Translations under genes and position numbers: made by a program
The notes under the pieces: model-generated
Databases searched by the model: none
The model's input: the letters and a program-made list of their open reading frames with translations, nothing else
Told to the model about the DNA's origin: nothing
In this document: positions 17,301-23,025 of the stretch, one piece after another
How positions within the stretch are numbered: position 1 is the first letter of the stretch
How the letters are laid out: each line of letters begins with the position of its first letter
NCBI GenBank assembly: GCA_946478305.1
Contig: CAMLBO010000044.1
Coordinates: 1 to 38,243, forward strand
Origin: an uncultured Enterobacterales bacterium
Lineage (GTDB): Bacteria; Pseudomonadota; Gammaproteobacteria; Enterobacterales; Enterobacteriaceae
Direction: 5' to 3'
Length of the DNA stretch: 38,243 bases

Positions 17301-19218
17301 TCTTAATCCAATCTTCGGCGACGGCGTCCTCAGCGTGGTGGACCTGCTGACTGGCCAGACCATCAGCGGTATTGCCACAAATGTGGCTCAGGGCGCACAG
17401 GTGCAGGTATCGCTCAACGGTAAGAGCTACACCGCAACGGTCGGGGTGGGGGGCGTATTCAGTGTCACCGTCCCACCGCTGGATCTGGGCAACATTCTTG
17501 ACGGCAACATCAATGTGACGGCGAGCATCACGGACGCGACCGGCAACGTTGGCAGCGCCACAGGATTGCTCAGCGTCATCGCGCAGGCTCTGCCAACCAT
17601 CAGCCTTAACCCGCTGTTTGGCGACGGGCTGCTCAACGCGGCCGATGCACTGCTCACCCAGACCATCAGCGGCACGACCACCAATGCAGTCGGTTCCACG
17701 GTCACCCTGACCGTGGGCGGTGCTACGCTGAGTGCGCTGGTGAAAGCCGATGGCACCTTCTCGGTCAGCGTTCTGCCTGCGGTGCTGTCCAGCCTGCTTG
17801 ACGGCACGCTGAACGTTGGCGCCTCTGTCACTAACGCCGCCGGTCACAGTACGAGCGGCAGCGCCACGGCGACAGTGGGGATTCATACCTTGCCATCGCT
17901 GGTGCTTGGCACGCTGTTTGGCGGCGACGGTTACCTTAATCTGTCTGAAGCCAGCAGCAACGAAACCCTCAGCGGCACCACCAACGTGCAGTCGGGGACC
18001 GTCTCGGTCAACGTCGGCGGGATCATCCATACCGGCACCATCACCGGTGGCGTGTGGAATGTGGTCTATACCTCGGCAGAGCTGAAAGGGATTGCCGATG
18101 GTACGACAACGGTCAACGTGACGGTCACGGACACCGTGGGTAATATCACGACACAAACCAGCCCGCTTATCGTTAAAACTCATGAGTTGCCGCTGGTGGC
18201 GCTGAATCCGTTACTCAACGTCACGCTGGGCGTTGTTCTAAACATTCTGGGCGGCCAAGGTTTAACGCTGAGCGGGACCAGCCGCAATATTGGGCAGGGC
18301 GGTTCAGTCAGCGTTACGCTGGCGGGTAATACGCTGTCCGGTACTGTACAGGCTGACGGTTCATGGACAGTGAAATTCAGCAGTGCGTTGTTGAGTAGCA
18401 TTGGCGCACTCAACCTGTTGGGGATACTGACCAGTGTTCTGACCTTGGTTGATATTCATGCAGCCGATGCTGCCGGGAACACTGTCGATGCGCACATCGG
18501 GCTGACCACGGGCTCAACGCTGCCAGCGGAAACCAGCGTGGTAGCAGCAACAATGTCTGTGGAAGATACCCACACGTTGGCGGCGGTGCATACCACGGAT
18601 ACTTCTACCAGTGACACCTCCAGCCATACCGCAGCGGCCAGTACCCTCACCGATCCGCTGGTGACGCCTGACACCAGTTCGTCTTCTTCAACCACCACGA
18701 CCACCACCACGGCAGAAACCCTCTCCCATGCGGAAACGGCCTTCTCCATTGGCGGCGTGACGATTGAGCTGACGGCGACTGACGGCGTGGCGATCGGCGG
18801 GGCAGGTAACGACACCATTTCGGTTCACACCCTCGATTTCTCACAAATCGATGGCGGAACCGGTGTCGATACCCTGGTGCTGGCGGGAACCAATCAGCAT
18901 CTGGACCTGACCCTGCTGGGGCTGAAAGTGGAGCACATCGATATCTTCGACCTCGGCACCTCCGGCACCAACAGCATCTCACTGAACCTGCATGAGGCAC
19001 TGACGGTAAAAGATAACCCGACAGACGAAGTGATCATCAAAGGGGGAACCGGAAGTCTGGTGAACCTGGTGGCGGGTAACGACGGCGCCTGGAGCGAAAC
19101 CGGCCAGCGCACCGTCGATGGCCTGACCTTCGATGTCTATCACAATGCATCCCTGTCTGACACCAACACGTTGGGAGACGTCTTAGTACAGCATGGGCTG
19201 CACGTTCAACAAAACTGA
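5356..19218 (+). CDS. bapA: Giant Bap/LapF-type biofilm adhesin with about 41 Ig-like repeats, type I secreted
   Basis: This is a predicted cell-surface adhesin of 4620 residues promoting biofilm and adhesion. A BapA/Bap/LapF prefix-like domain (about 1-130) is followed by a hydrophobic Gly/Ala helix-like stretch (about 134-155) and a Gly/Asn/Ser linker (156-211). Then come about 41 tandem Ig-like domains of roughly 100 residues (212-4389). Their signature runs P-x-x-T-(L/I)-x-x-x-x-G-D-x-x-(I/L)-N-x-x-E, then AGQTVTVTLNGKTYTATV, then DGTWSVTVPAADL, then TVTDAAGN. A Ser/Thr-rich segment (about 4400-4450) leads to a type I secretion C-terminus with RTX-like motifs GGAGNDTIS (4481-4489) and DGGTGVDTL (from 4499). 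There is no Sec signal. An AAGGGG site lies 6 nt before the ATG. The secretion genes directly downstream match Salmonella bapBCD in order. No LapG or LapD homologue is in the window, and no clear LapG cleavage site is seen. Confidence 0.95.
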   Translation: MAQNGNVIVDVLSRTNGSVISQVSGASQTVNLNQLSIVRVHATRAAVIRYERVGNDLIIHMQDGSTVRYHSFFNTDGKGHHSELIFDDGVNPIEHATFVDTGIAPGAAVAVVPGYETIPDVGALLLDGSNFDPAILGAVLGVVALGAGIAIAANSGGGGGGGSSSNGGSEGGNNGGNNGGSGGNNGGNNGGNNGGNNGGGNTGGEPGGNNKTPTLTLATFAGDNVLNKAEVGSAQVFSGTTTNVNAGQTVTLTLNGKTYTTTTAADGSWSITLPAGDLQALAEGTYVASVSVTGTDGQTVTQGVTIGVDTTPPVLTVNPVDGDNIIDANEHNQPLDISGTASLSEAGRTVTVTFNNVAYTTTVNADGTWSVSIPANVVSALGNGQYSLTTSLTDAAGNTGTSTPVQVTVNDNAGIITINPVAGDGTLNAAEAAAPLTISGTTSGFAAGSTITVTLNGQTYTGTTAANGVWSVAVPASALAALQDGTAHFTVSGTDALGEPISQSFTFNVVIHNLPDATLNPAFGDGILNAVEATQPQTLTGSTGVSGAGQTVVITFNGQQYTGTVDASGNYSVTLPVAALTGLPEGSTPISVTVTDAAGNTNTLNTTATVDTTLPTLTINPLTGDGQINLAEAAVAQTLTGTATASDAGKTVNITVNGHSFTAVVEDNGSWSVSLPAGTLSGLNGNYPITATLTDAAGNTGTVTLEQHFATDPTVQPTLTLNAFAGDNLVDGAELAVSQVLSGSATNVEAGQIVTLTLNGKTYTAEVGASGNWTVIVPVADVALLANGQGTLTATVADRAGNTSTASETYTVNNGLDGVAIDPVTADNKISLAESEAGITISGTTLGVNAGTPVLVTFGGHTYSALVLANGRWSVNLTPADLLGLAEGAQSVSVSTTDSLGNPLTNSLDVGVFTSLPTPTLNPPFGDDVLNIVEAAVPQTISGTTGETGDGQSVLVTLNGKNYTATVDAAGNWSITVPAADLQALPAGNNAINVIATDSVGNSSSISPTVSVDLTAPTLTVNPISGDGLISVAEAHADIVVTGTASISEAGRNVTLTLNGVSYTGTVLGNGNWSITIPADALTGHANGTLPVQVSLSDAAGNTTTDNTSVTLATDPSAQPVVTLNAFAGDNILDGAERQAPQVLSGSTANVEAGQVVSITLNGHVYTAVVQDSGAWSVSVPAADLLTLTDGTQTISVNVADKAGNIGTATENFKVNVELGGLGINTIAGDNRINAAEASAPVVVSGTSFDVATGATVIVTLNGKTYNATVGPDGHWSTNIPAADLALLTDGPNIITAQAVDASGNPLSNSVSVGVYTHDLPDPTINTPFGDGLLGITEAAAAQTLSGTTGTTGDGQTVVVTINGHDYTATVGDNGFWTVQVPSADLQTLPPGANPILVTATDAAGNTDTLTSSVTVDFTPPTLTINTIATDGIINAAEAAAAIPISGTADIGDAGRTVTLNINGQTYTAVVAGDGSWTTSLPANALAGLANGDYTVTATLSDAAGNSTTITSSVTLTADPLLLPTITLNAFAVDNVLDGAERTVDQTLSGTTTHVESGQIVTITTGAESYSATVLASGAWSATIPAAVLQALADGTATFNVSVTDVAGNPAAGSENFTVNSTLSGIAFNPISSDGNVNVAEAAAGITISGTTADVAVGTAVVVTLNGQTYNATVGAGGTWSTTVPTAALNALTDGPNLVSVSTTDEAGATITNTVNLGVYIHDLPAPTLNTPFTDGLLGITEATTAQPLSGTTGVAGNGQSVTVTLGGHDYTATVDINGNWTVSIPSADLQALPAGPDAITVVATDAAGNSATIPGTVTVDFTPPTLTVAPVATDGTVNVSENADGFALTGTASVSEAGRTVNISFGGQNYQAVVAGDGTWSVPVPAGSLDSIASGQYVLTATLSDAAGNSTTFTENYTVAGADTAPTPSINTPFGDTFLSILEAAETQTLSGTTGEVGAGQTVIVTLGGIPYSAIVDASGVWHLDVQSSVLEALGEGPQNIVVTATDSVGNVGSVTSAITVDLVAPTLTVSAIATDDIINAAESLQPVVISGTASLNDAGQLVTVSFNSVNYTAVVHADGTWSFTLPSNVVQGLANDTYLLSASITDVAGNNTTQQHSFSIDANAASLPTLTIGVVSGDDYINATEKGEPLVISGTSTHLEAGQVVTVVFNGNNYTTNIAADGTWTLTVQPGDFANLSDGQTTITASSSDVAGNPASATHNVDVIADPADLPTITISPISGDDVINSTEHSQPLVISGTSNHLVAGETITVNLNNVGYPTTVAADGTWTVTVPANAVEALQNQQYTVTVTGTDVADNVATGTHTVTVDTTPPLLTIVVDTGLDNILNAAEALAGLPVSGTGEAGLTVTVTLNNVNYTTVVLGDGTWSLTVPAGDLHAITTDGLLPITATATDPAGNNIVVSVDPEISLAINQLPTLTLDSVTSDNILNIAEAAGGFNITGTSSNLPDSTTVTVNIGGTLVNGVLTGGINISGTVVGGIWSAPVAANLLGALTDGVSNVTVSVTDANGNPASASHSLTVDLTAPPIPVINTPFVDGALNQLEAGVNQIITGSTGITGPGQTVIVSVDGNSAHNVTATVGPDGTWTATLPTTTLEGLADGDNTVTVTVTDAAGNSTSGTQGFTALIHTLPVVTVTDSFNGLINFNEAAAGGTLSGVTGITSLGQSVIVNINGNNYTATVIDTAGTWTLDLEPSLLQTLPNGNWTVSVTASDAAGNTSNANEILGVQLTPPPIPTLALPFGDGILNTAEAAAGQTLSGSTGVIGAGQTVTVTFAGNASPLTATVAADGSWTLTLTPSELADLSGLPSHAITVTSTNEFGNSSSSAPLTFNVDFATPTPAINALFGGDNILNIAEAGAAQTITGITGIQGDNQNVKLSIDLNGVQYNATVAADGSWSLTLPAGTLSTLTGIPHTVNVTVTDASGNTASASLPFTTDFTPPVVAVTSVFVDGYLNATEAQSNAGITGTTDGTAVHVTIGGVPFDATVLDGVWTLNLTPADMATLPQGDQTIVVTATDVSGNTSNISTQVGIANTLLPTVSVATFAGDNALDYAESRVPQVLSGSTTHVQQGETVNITIPGIAGPLTALVQADGSWSLTLTPAQLQGLGTGTENVTVSVNDLAGNTASGGTSFTVDLTAPVNPFLTIDPVSTDNIINVSDNGTLNFAINGEYLNAGALQTINVFVNNGSGNVLIGTYPIVTGGDGSWTIPVVVGLTTFPVDGSYTVTATLVNALDQPQATVSETVLVDRTPPTLTVSAFAGDDVLNSAEAATAQTVSGTASTTEAGRTVTVTLNSKTYTAVVNGDGTWSTTIPAGDLQAVPQGSNTITASLSDAAGNVTTDTHTFTTDTSAPLLNLNVVAGDNVINLAESLLGTLLSGTSSGADGQTVTVTLAGVTVGTAVIESGGTWSLQLLPNQLSGLLDGPTILNATVADEAGNTTSVDLGLNILFNSLLNVSVVSGLGSVGNTVLNAAGALLGQTLTGVTTDAGVGAVVSVQVGGQTVSANVGANGAWSLVIPPTLLANLADGPLALNLTVTDAAGNSKVDVLNLDIAKTVPVIGAVTSALGGVDSILNVAESAAAQTVSGAVTAANGTVVTLAVGAQTFTGTVLNNLYNIAIPAGALTTLADGVVPVILSVTDAAGNTVSQTLNNLTVALHNLPQIILDPLFGDGLLNAADLLLNQTITGTVKNVAAGTVVDVTLGNSATPLTATVDATGHFSVTVPSSLLTGLLSGTLSVAVNVTDLAGNSANTTQLATVNVSVPTISLTSILDHGVLNAVDALTAQTIGGVVGGVAAGTTVNVTLGGKTFLGVTDASGNFSVTLQPGDLKALTDGTLAIGVSVANDAGNVASISANANVIINQLPKVVLDTVFGGDGILNAAEAALTQTISGTVTNAAAGSSVNITVGTLSLTATVDGTGHFTASLNPLQLSQLLNGNIGVSATVTDAVGNTSSASTGILVGIHNLPSIVLNPIFGDGVLSVVDLLTGQTISGIATNVAQGAQVQVSLNGKSYTATVGVGGVFSVTVPPLDLGNILDGNINVTASITDATGNVGSATGLLSVIAQALPTISLNPLFGDGLLNAADALLTQTISGTTTNAVGSTVTLTVGGATLSALVKADGTFSVSVLPAVLSSLLDGTLNVGASVTNAAGHSTSGSATATVGIHTLPSLVLGTLFGGDGYLNLSEASSNETLSGTTNVQSGTVSVNVGGIIHTGTITGGVWNVVYTSAELKGIADGTTTVNVTVTDTVGNITTQTSPLIVKTHELPLVALNPLLNVTLGVVLNILGGQGLTLSGTSRNIGQGGSVSVTLAGNTLSGTVQADGSWTVKFSSALLSSIGALNLLGILTSVLTLVDIHAADAAGNTVDAHIGLTTGSTLPAETSVVAATMSVEDTHTLAAVHTTDTSTSDTSSHTAAASTLTDPLVTPDTSSSSSTTTTTTTAETLSHAETAFSIGGVTIELTATDGVAIGGAGNDTISVHTLDFSQIDGGTGVDTLVLAGTNQHLDLTLLGLKVEHIDIFDLGTSGTNSISLNLHEALTVKDNPTDEVIIKGGTGSLVNLVAGNDGAWSETGQRTVDGLTFDVYHNASLSDTNTLGDVLVQHGLHVQQN
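5821..5988 (+). repeat. In-frame Gly-Gly-Asn-Asn microsatellite linker in bapA
   Basis: A low-complexity tract encodes poly-Gly, then irregular GGNN units. The 12-bp unit GGAGGCAATAAC and variants (GGTGGTAATAAC, GGTGGAAATAAC) recur in tandem. Because the unit is four codons long, gain or loss by slippage keeps the frame and only changes linker length. Confidence 0.75.
5989..18522 (+). repeat. Tandem Ig-like domain array of bapA (about 41 units, about 300 bp each)
   Basis: About 41 consecutive degenerate repeats of roughly 300 bp span this stretch. From 6595 to 11133 they follow a fixed four-domain order. Class A starts LNAFAGDN; class B has no starting proline and begins Gly-x-x-(I/F); class C contains P-F-G-D with GTTG; class D contains GTAS and EAGR. 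Class A units start at 7504, 8713 and 9925 and the next block starts at 11134, giving steps of 1209, 1212 and 1209 bp. The last nine or so units form a different, leucine-richer subfamily. Confidence 0.85.
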
Positions 19219-19223
19219 TAGTC

Positions 19224-19260
19224 AGGCCCTCAGGTGCATACGCGCCGGGGGCCTTTTTTT
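19224..19260 (+). terminator. Strong intrinsic terminator after bapA
   Basis: AGGCCC (19224-19229) pairs with GGGCCT (19249-19254) around an inner GGTGC/GCGCC stem (19233-19237 with 19242-19246), and seven T end the element (19254-19260). It begins 5 nt after the bapA stop. It should limit read-through into the secretion genes and set a high adhesin-to-exporter ratio. Confidence 0.85.
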
Positions 19261-19335
19261 GCACTGACCGAATTTATCAGGCCACAAGAGGCTGAAAAAA
19301 TAATAAAAACCCGGCGAAAATAAGTGGTGTCGCTC

Positions 19336-20718
19336 ATGAAAAAAAACAGATCAACCCGGCGTTTTGCCGCGGTACTCGGGACGATATGGATAGTTGTTGC
19401 CGGTGCGAACAGTAGCAGTGCGGGCGCGGCCGCTAAACAGCCCGAATTTGACTGGCAGGCCGCTCCGAGTGAGGAGATGCAGGCCAGCCTGTCGTTACGC
19501 GATGCCATATTACGTGCCTTTGCACGTAATCCGCAGATAGCCGAGGCGGCGGCGCAGATCCGTGTGGGCAGCGGCAATCTGGATGCAGCGAAGAGCGCCT
19601 GGTATCCGCAAATTTCCTTGCAGGGTACCGCCGGTAAATCACGGCAGACCGACTCCTCTGGCACTCTGGATAACAATGCGTCTGGCGGTATACAGCTCAG
19701 TCAGCTGCTGTATGACTTCGGTCGTACCGGTGGCAGCATTGATGAGCAGGAACGCCTGTCCGACTCCTACCGTTATTCCCTCTACGGCACCATGACCGAC
19801 GTGGCGCTCAGTACCCTTCAGGCTTATCTCGAAGTGAAGCGTTATCAGGCACTGAGCATTGCGGCCCGCGACAATATTGACTCGTTGCAACGGGTGGCGG
19901 ACACCGCCAAGCTGCGCGCCGACGCCGGATTAAGTTCCCAGTCTGACGTCTTGCAAGCTGAGACCCGCATTGCCGGTATGCGTGCAACCGTTGAGCAGTA
20001 CCGTGCCCAACAACGTTCGGCGCAGGCACAGCTCACCGTACTGACCGGCGTGGTGGCCGATAACTTGCCGGACCTGCCGCAAAGCCTGCTCAACCAGAAA
20101 GTTACCCTCAACAAAATCCCTTATGAAAACAGCGCGCTGGTTCGCGCCGCTCAGGCCAAACAACAGGCGGCCATCGAGCGGGTCAACCAGGCACAGGCGC
20201 AGCACTGGCCAACCATCAAGATTCAGGCCGGACGTACCCGGTATCAAAATGCCAGCAGCAGCGGCGGTTCCTATTGGGATGACGAACTGCAGCTGGCCGT
20301 GGATGCGCCGGTCTACCAGGGCGGAGCGGTGAGCGCCAAGGCCCGTGCGGCGGAAGGTGAACGGCAAGCGGCGCAGGCCGACGTGGAAAAGACCAAGCTG
20401 GACATCAATCAGAAGGCGTCAATTGCCTACGCCGACATGATTGGCGGTCAGCAGCGGCAGGTTGCCGGTGAAGATCAGTATGCCAGCGCCACCCACACCC
20501 GCAGTGTGTATCAGGACGAATACAAGCTCAGTAAGCGCAGCCTCAACGATCTGCTGAGCGTCGAGCAGGACGTTTTTCAGGCTGACACCATGCGTATTGG
20601 CGCGCTTTATGACGGCTGGGACGCCACCGTGCGCTATGCCGCCGCCGTAGACAATCTGGTGGACATGTTAGGTATCGACCGGCAAAAGCAGACCGGCGAC
20701 ACCCTGCCAAGTTTATAA
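19336..20718 (+). CDS. bapB: TolC-family outer membrane channel of the adhesin type I secretion system
   Basis: This predicted trimeric outer-membrane/periplasmic channel lets the adhesin leave the cell, equivalent to Salmonella BapB or Pseudomonas LapE. The 460-residue product has a signal-peptide-like N-terminus (KKNRSTRRFAAVLGTIWIVVAG). Two OEP repeats follow, recognisable by LSLRDAILRAFARNPQIAEA, the coiled-coil RADAGLSSQSDVLQAETR, and EYKLSKRSLNDLLSVEQDVFQA in the second half. I prefer the ATG at 19336 over in-frame GTG codons at 19324/19327, because it directly begins the basic n-region of the signal. Its ribosome-binding site is poor. It lies 75 nt beyond the bapA terminator and is separated from the ABC transporter gene by an ERIC-like element. 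The symbol is by synteny with Salmonella. Confidence 0.92.
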   Translation: MKKNRSTRRFAAVLGTIWIVVAGANSSSAGAAAKQPEFDWQAAPSEEMQASLSLRDAILRAFARNPQIAEAAAQIRVGSGNLDAAKSAWYPQISLQGTAGKSRQTDSSGTLDNNASGGIQLSQLLYDFGRTGGSIDEQERLSDSYRYSLYGTMTDVALSTLQAYLEVKRYQALSIAARDNIDSLQRVADTAKLRADAGLSSQSDVLQAETRIAGMRATVEQYRAQQRSAQAQLTVLTGVVADNLPDLPQSLLNQKVTLNKIPYENSALVRAAQAKQQAAIERVNQAQAQHWPTIKIQAGRTRYQNASSSGGSYWDDELQLAVDAPVYQGGAVSAKARAAEGERQAAQADVEKTKLDINQKASIAYADMIGGQQRQVAGEDQYASATHTRSVYQDEYKLSKRSLNDLLSVEQDVFQADTMRIGALYDGWDATVRYAAAVDNLVDMLGIDRQKQTGDTLPSL

Positions 20719-20734
20719 GGGTAATGACCCTCAC

Positions 20735-20816
20735 ACCCAAAGTCATTCGAGTTGCATCAAGGCGGCAACGAATAATGAAGGCAGCTAACGCAGAGGCAGC
20801 TTGAAGGACGACGGGT
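20735..20816. repeat. Short ERIC-type palindromic element inside the bap operon
   Basis: The 82-bp element starts ACCCAAAGTCATTCGAGTTG and ends GCAGCTTGAAGGACGACGGGT. Its ends form an imperfect inverted repeat, and AAGGCGGCAACG plus GCAGCTAACGCAG lie inside. These motifs are those of ERIC/IRU elements of enterobacteria; the usual centre with the two EcoRI-like GTAAG motifs is missing. It looks like an internally deleted short form. It sits between bapB (17 nt after its stop) and bapC (22 nt before its start) and could act as an RNA-processing hairpin. Confidence 0.75.
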
Positions 20817-20838
20817 AAGAATGCGCGAAAGAGGTGAT

Positions 20839-23016
20839 ATGAACAACGAAACTACAACCAGCACCCCGACACCTCAGTCGATAGAGGTTTGGATCAGCGC
20901 GTTAGTCCGGGTATCCGAAACTTTTGGTAAGCCCGCCGACCCGCAATATTTGCGCCAGCAGATGCGCTGGTTTGAACATCAGCCGCTGGGCCGGCAGCTC
21001 GATCGTCTGAGCGGATTAATGGGGCTACAGGTGGGCATGGTCAGTTGGACCAAAGTCCGCTGGCGGGCTGAAGTGCTGCCCGCCATTATTCAGATGGAGC
21101 AGGGCGGTATTGCGGTTATTGAACGCCTGCACGATGACGGACAGGTGGACTACTGGCTCAATGATGGTGGCGATTTGTTGCGCTCAGCGGAGCTGGTGAC
21201 GTTACTTGAACAGAGCACCGGGCCGGTGTTTTTGGTAGGCGTGGCGGCCCGCGGGCGTGACCAGCGCATTGATGAATTTGTTCAGCCGTATAAAAAACAC
21301 TGGTTCTGGGACAATTTCCGTGGCGCGGGGCGGAAAATTGCGGAGATCTCGCTGGCCTCGGTGATTGGCAACGTACTGGCGCTGGCCGGTATTTTGTTCT
21401 CGATGCAGATTTACGACCGGGTCATTCCCGCGCAATCGCTGCCAACGCTGTGGGTATTGTTCTTTGGTGTGGTGCTGGCGGCAGCGCTGGAGTATGTCAT
21501 CCGCCTGATGCGCACCCTGGTCTCCGATCTAATGGGTAAGCGCATCGACCTTAAAGTATCGTCGCTGTTTTTCGTGCGTGCGATGAATATCAAAAATGAC
21601 GACCGGCCCAAATCTACCGGCTCCTTTATTTCTCAACTGCGTGAGATCGATCAGGTTCGCGAACTGCTGACGTCGACGACCGTCAGCGCCGCGGCCGATA
21701 TGCCATTTGTTCTGCTGTTCCTCGCCATTATGTTTTTCATCGGCGGTCCGCTGGTGATCATTCCTTTATTGGCGATCCCGCTGATTGTTATTCCCGGCAT
21801 CATGATCCAGTGGCCGATGGCCAAGCTGGCAAAAGAGGGGATGCGCGAAGGGGCGCTGCGTAACGCCGTGCTGGTGGAGACCATCGAAGGCATCGAGGAC
21901 ATCAAGGCGCTGCAGGCTGAAGCTTATTTTCAACGTCAGTGGGAACAGACGCATGAAGTGAGCGCGTCGGTGGGTATGAAACAGCGGCTGTGGGGCGCGC
22001 GGCTGACAGGCTGGGCCTCTACCGTTCAGCAACTGACCTACGCCAGTATGCTGGTTTTTGGGGTGTATCTGGTGCTGGCGGGTGATATCACCACCGGTAC
22101 GCTGGTGGCCAGCAGTATGTTGTCGTCGCGTACCATCGCGCCGCTGATGCAACTGACCATGGTGTTCTCCCGCTGGCAGCACGCTAAAAGCGCGATGCGC
22201 GGGCTGGATGATCTGCTCAAGAAGCCGATCGACCGCCCGGAAGATGCCGAGTTGTCGCATTGCCCGACGCTCAGCGGTCACTATCAGCTGCGCAACGTCC
22301 AATATACCTATGACAAAGAGCAGTCACCGAACGTATTGGGCATCAACCAGCTGGAAATTAAACCCGGTGAGCGCGTGGCGATACTGGGCAAGGTAGGGGC
22401 GGGCAAATCCACGCTGCTCAAACTGCTGTCCGGTCAGGCTGATGCCTCGCAGGGCAAAATCCTCATCGACGGCGTAGACATGAAACGCATTGAGCCCGCT
22501 GACGTGCGCCGCCAGCTTGGCTATCTGTCGCAGGATTCGCGGCTGTTTTTCGGCACGCTGCGTCAGAACCTGATGCTGGGCTATCCGCATGCCACCGACC
22601 AGGAGATGCTCCAGGCGCTGCGCATCAGCGGTGCGTTGTCGATGGTGCAGGCCGATGCTTCCAGCCTGGATAAAATCATCAACGAAGGGGGCCGTGGTCT
22701 CTCAGGCGGACAGCGCCAGATGGTGATGCTCAGTCGGCTGATCCTGCGTAATCCACAGGTGGTTCTGCTTGATGAGCCGACGGCCTCCATGGACGAAGCG
22801 CTGGAAGAGTACGTTATTCGCCAGCTGCACACCTGGCTCACCGGACGCACGTTGGTGGTGGTGACCCACCGTCCTGCTCTGCTCAAACTGGTTGATCGCA
22901 TCGTGGTCATGGACAACGGCCGGGTGGTAGCCGACGGTCCGCGTGACCAGATCCTTGCCACTGCGGTTTCGAATACGCCGCCAGCGCCTGCACCCGTTGT
23001 TGCTGCTTCCGCTTAA
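20839..23016 (+). CDS. bapC: Type I secretion ABC transporter (LapB/BapC-like) with degenerate C39 domain
   Basis: This inner-membrane exporter energises adhesin secretion. The 725-residue product has an N-terminal C39-peptidase-like domain (about 1-130). The region where the catalytic cysteine would lie reads VRVSETFGKPADP with no cysteine, as in non-cleaving CLD-type transporters. A six-helix membrane domain follows (about 155-440), then a nucleotide-binding domain with Walker A GKVGAGKS (517-524), Q-loop LSQDSRLFFG, signature LSGGQRQ, Walker B VVLLDEP (D645, E646) and H-loop VVVTHRP. I use the ATG at 20839 and not the one at 20821, because GAGGTGAT ends immediately before it, an excellent ribosome-binding site; the upstream ATG abuts the ERIC element and has none. 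Confidence 0.94.
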   Translation: MNNETTTSTPTPQSIEVWISALVRVSETFGKPADPQYLRQQMRWFEHQPLGRQLDRLSGLMGLQVGMVSWTKVRWRAEVLPAIIQMEQGGIAVIERLHDDGQVDYWLNDGGDLLRSAELVTLLEQSTGPVFLVGVAARGRDQRIDEFVQPYKKHWFWDNFRGAGRKIAEISLASVIGNVLALAGILFSMQIYDRVIPAQSLPTLWVLFFGVVLAAALEYVIRLMRTLVSDLMGKRIDLKVSSLFFVRAMNIKNDDRPKSTGSFISQLREIDQVRELLTSTTVSAAADMPFVLLFLAIMFFIGGPLVIIPLLAIPLIVIPGIMIQWPMAKLAKEGMREGALRNAVLVETIEGIEDIKALQAEAYFQRQWEQTHEVSASVGMKQRLWGARLTGWASTVQQLTYASMLVFGVYLVLAGDITTGTLVASSMLSSRTIAPLMQLTMVFSRWQHAKSAMRGLDDLLKKPIDRPEDAELSHCPTLSGHYQLRNVQYTYDKEQSPNVLGINQLEIKPGERVAILGKVGAGKSTLLKLLSGQADASQGKILIDGVDMKRIEPADVRRQLGYLSQDSRLFFGTLRQNLMLGYPHATDQEMLQALRISGALSMVQADASSLDKIINEGGRGLSGGQRQMVMLSRLILRNPQVVLLDEPTASMDEALEEYVIRQLHTWLTGRTLVVVTHRPALLKLVDRIVVMDNGRVVADGPRDQILATAVSNTPPAPAPVVAASA

Positions 23017-23025
23017 GGAGTTCTT

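Noticed and set aside
5356-19218. CRISPR-like or satellite interpretation of the regular 300-bp periodicity
   Set aside because: The repeats are one continuous reading frame encoding degenerate Ig-like domains; no short identical repeats with unique spacers are present.
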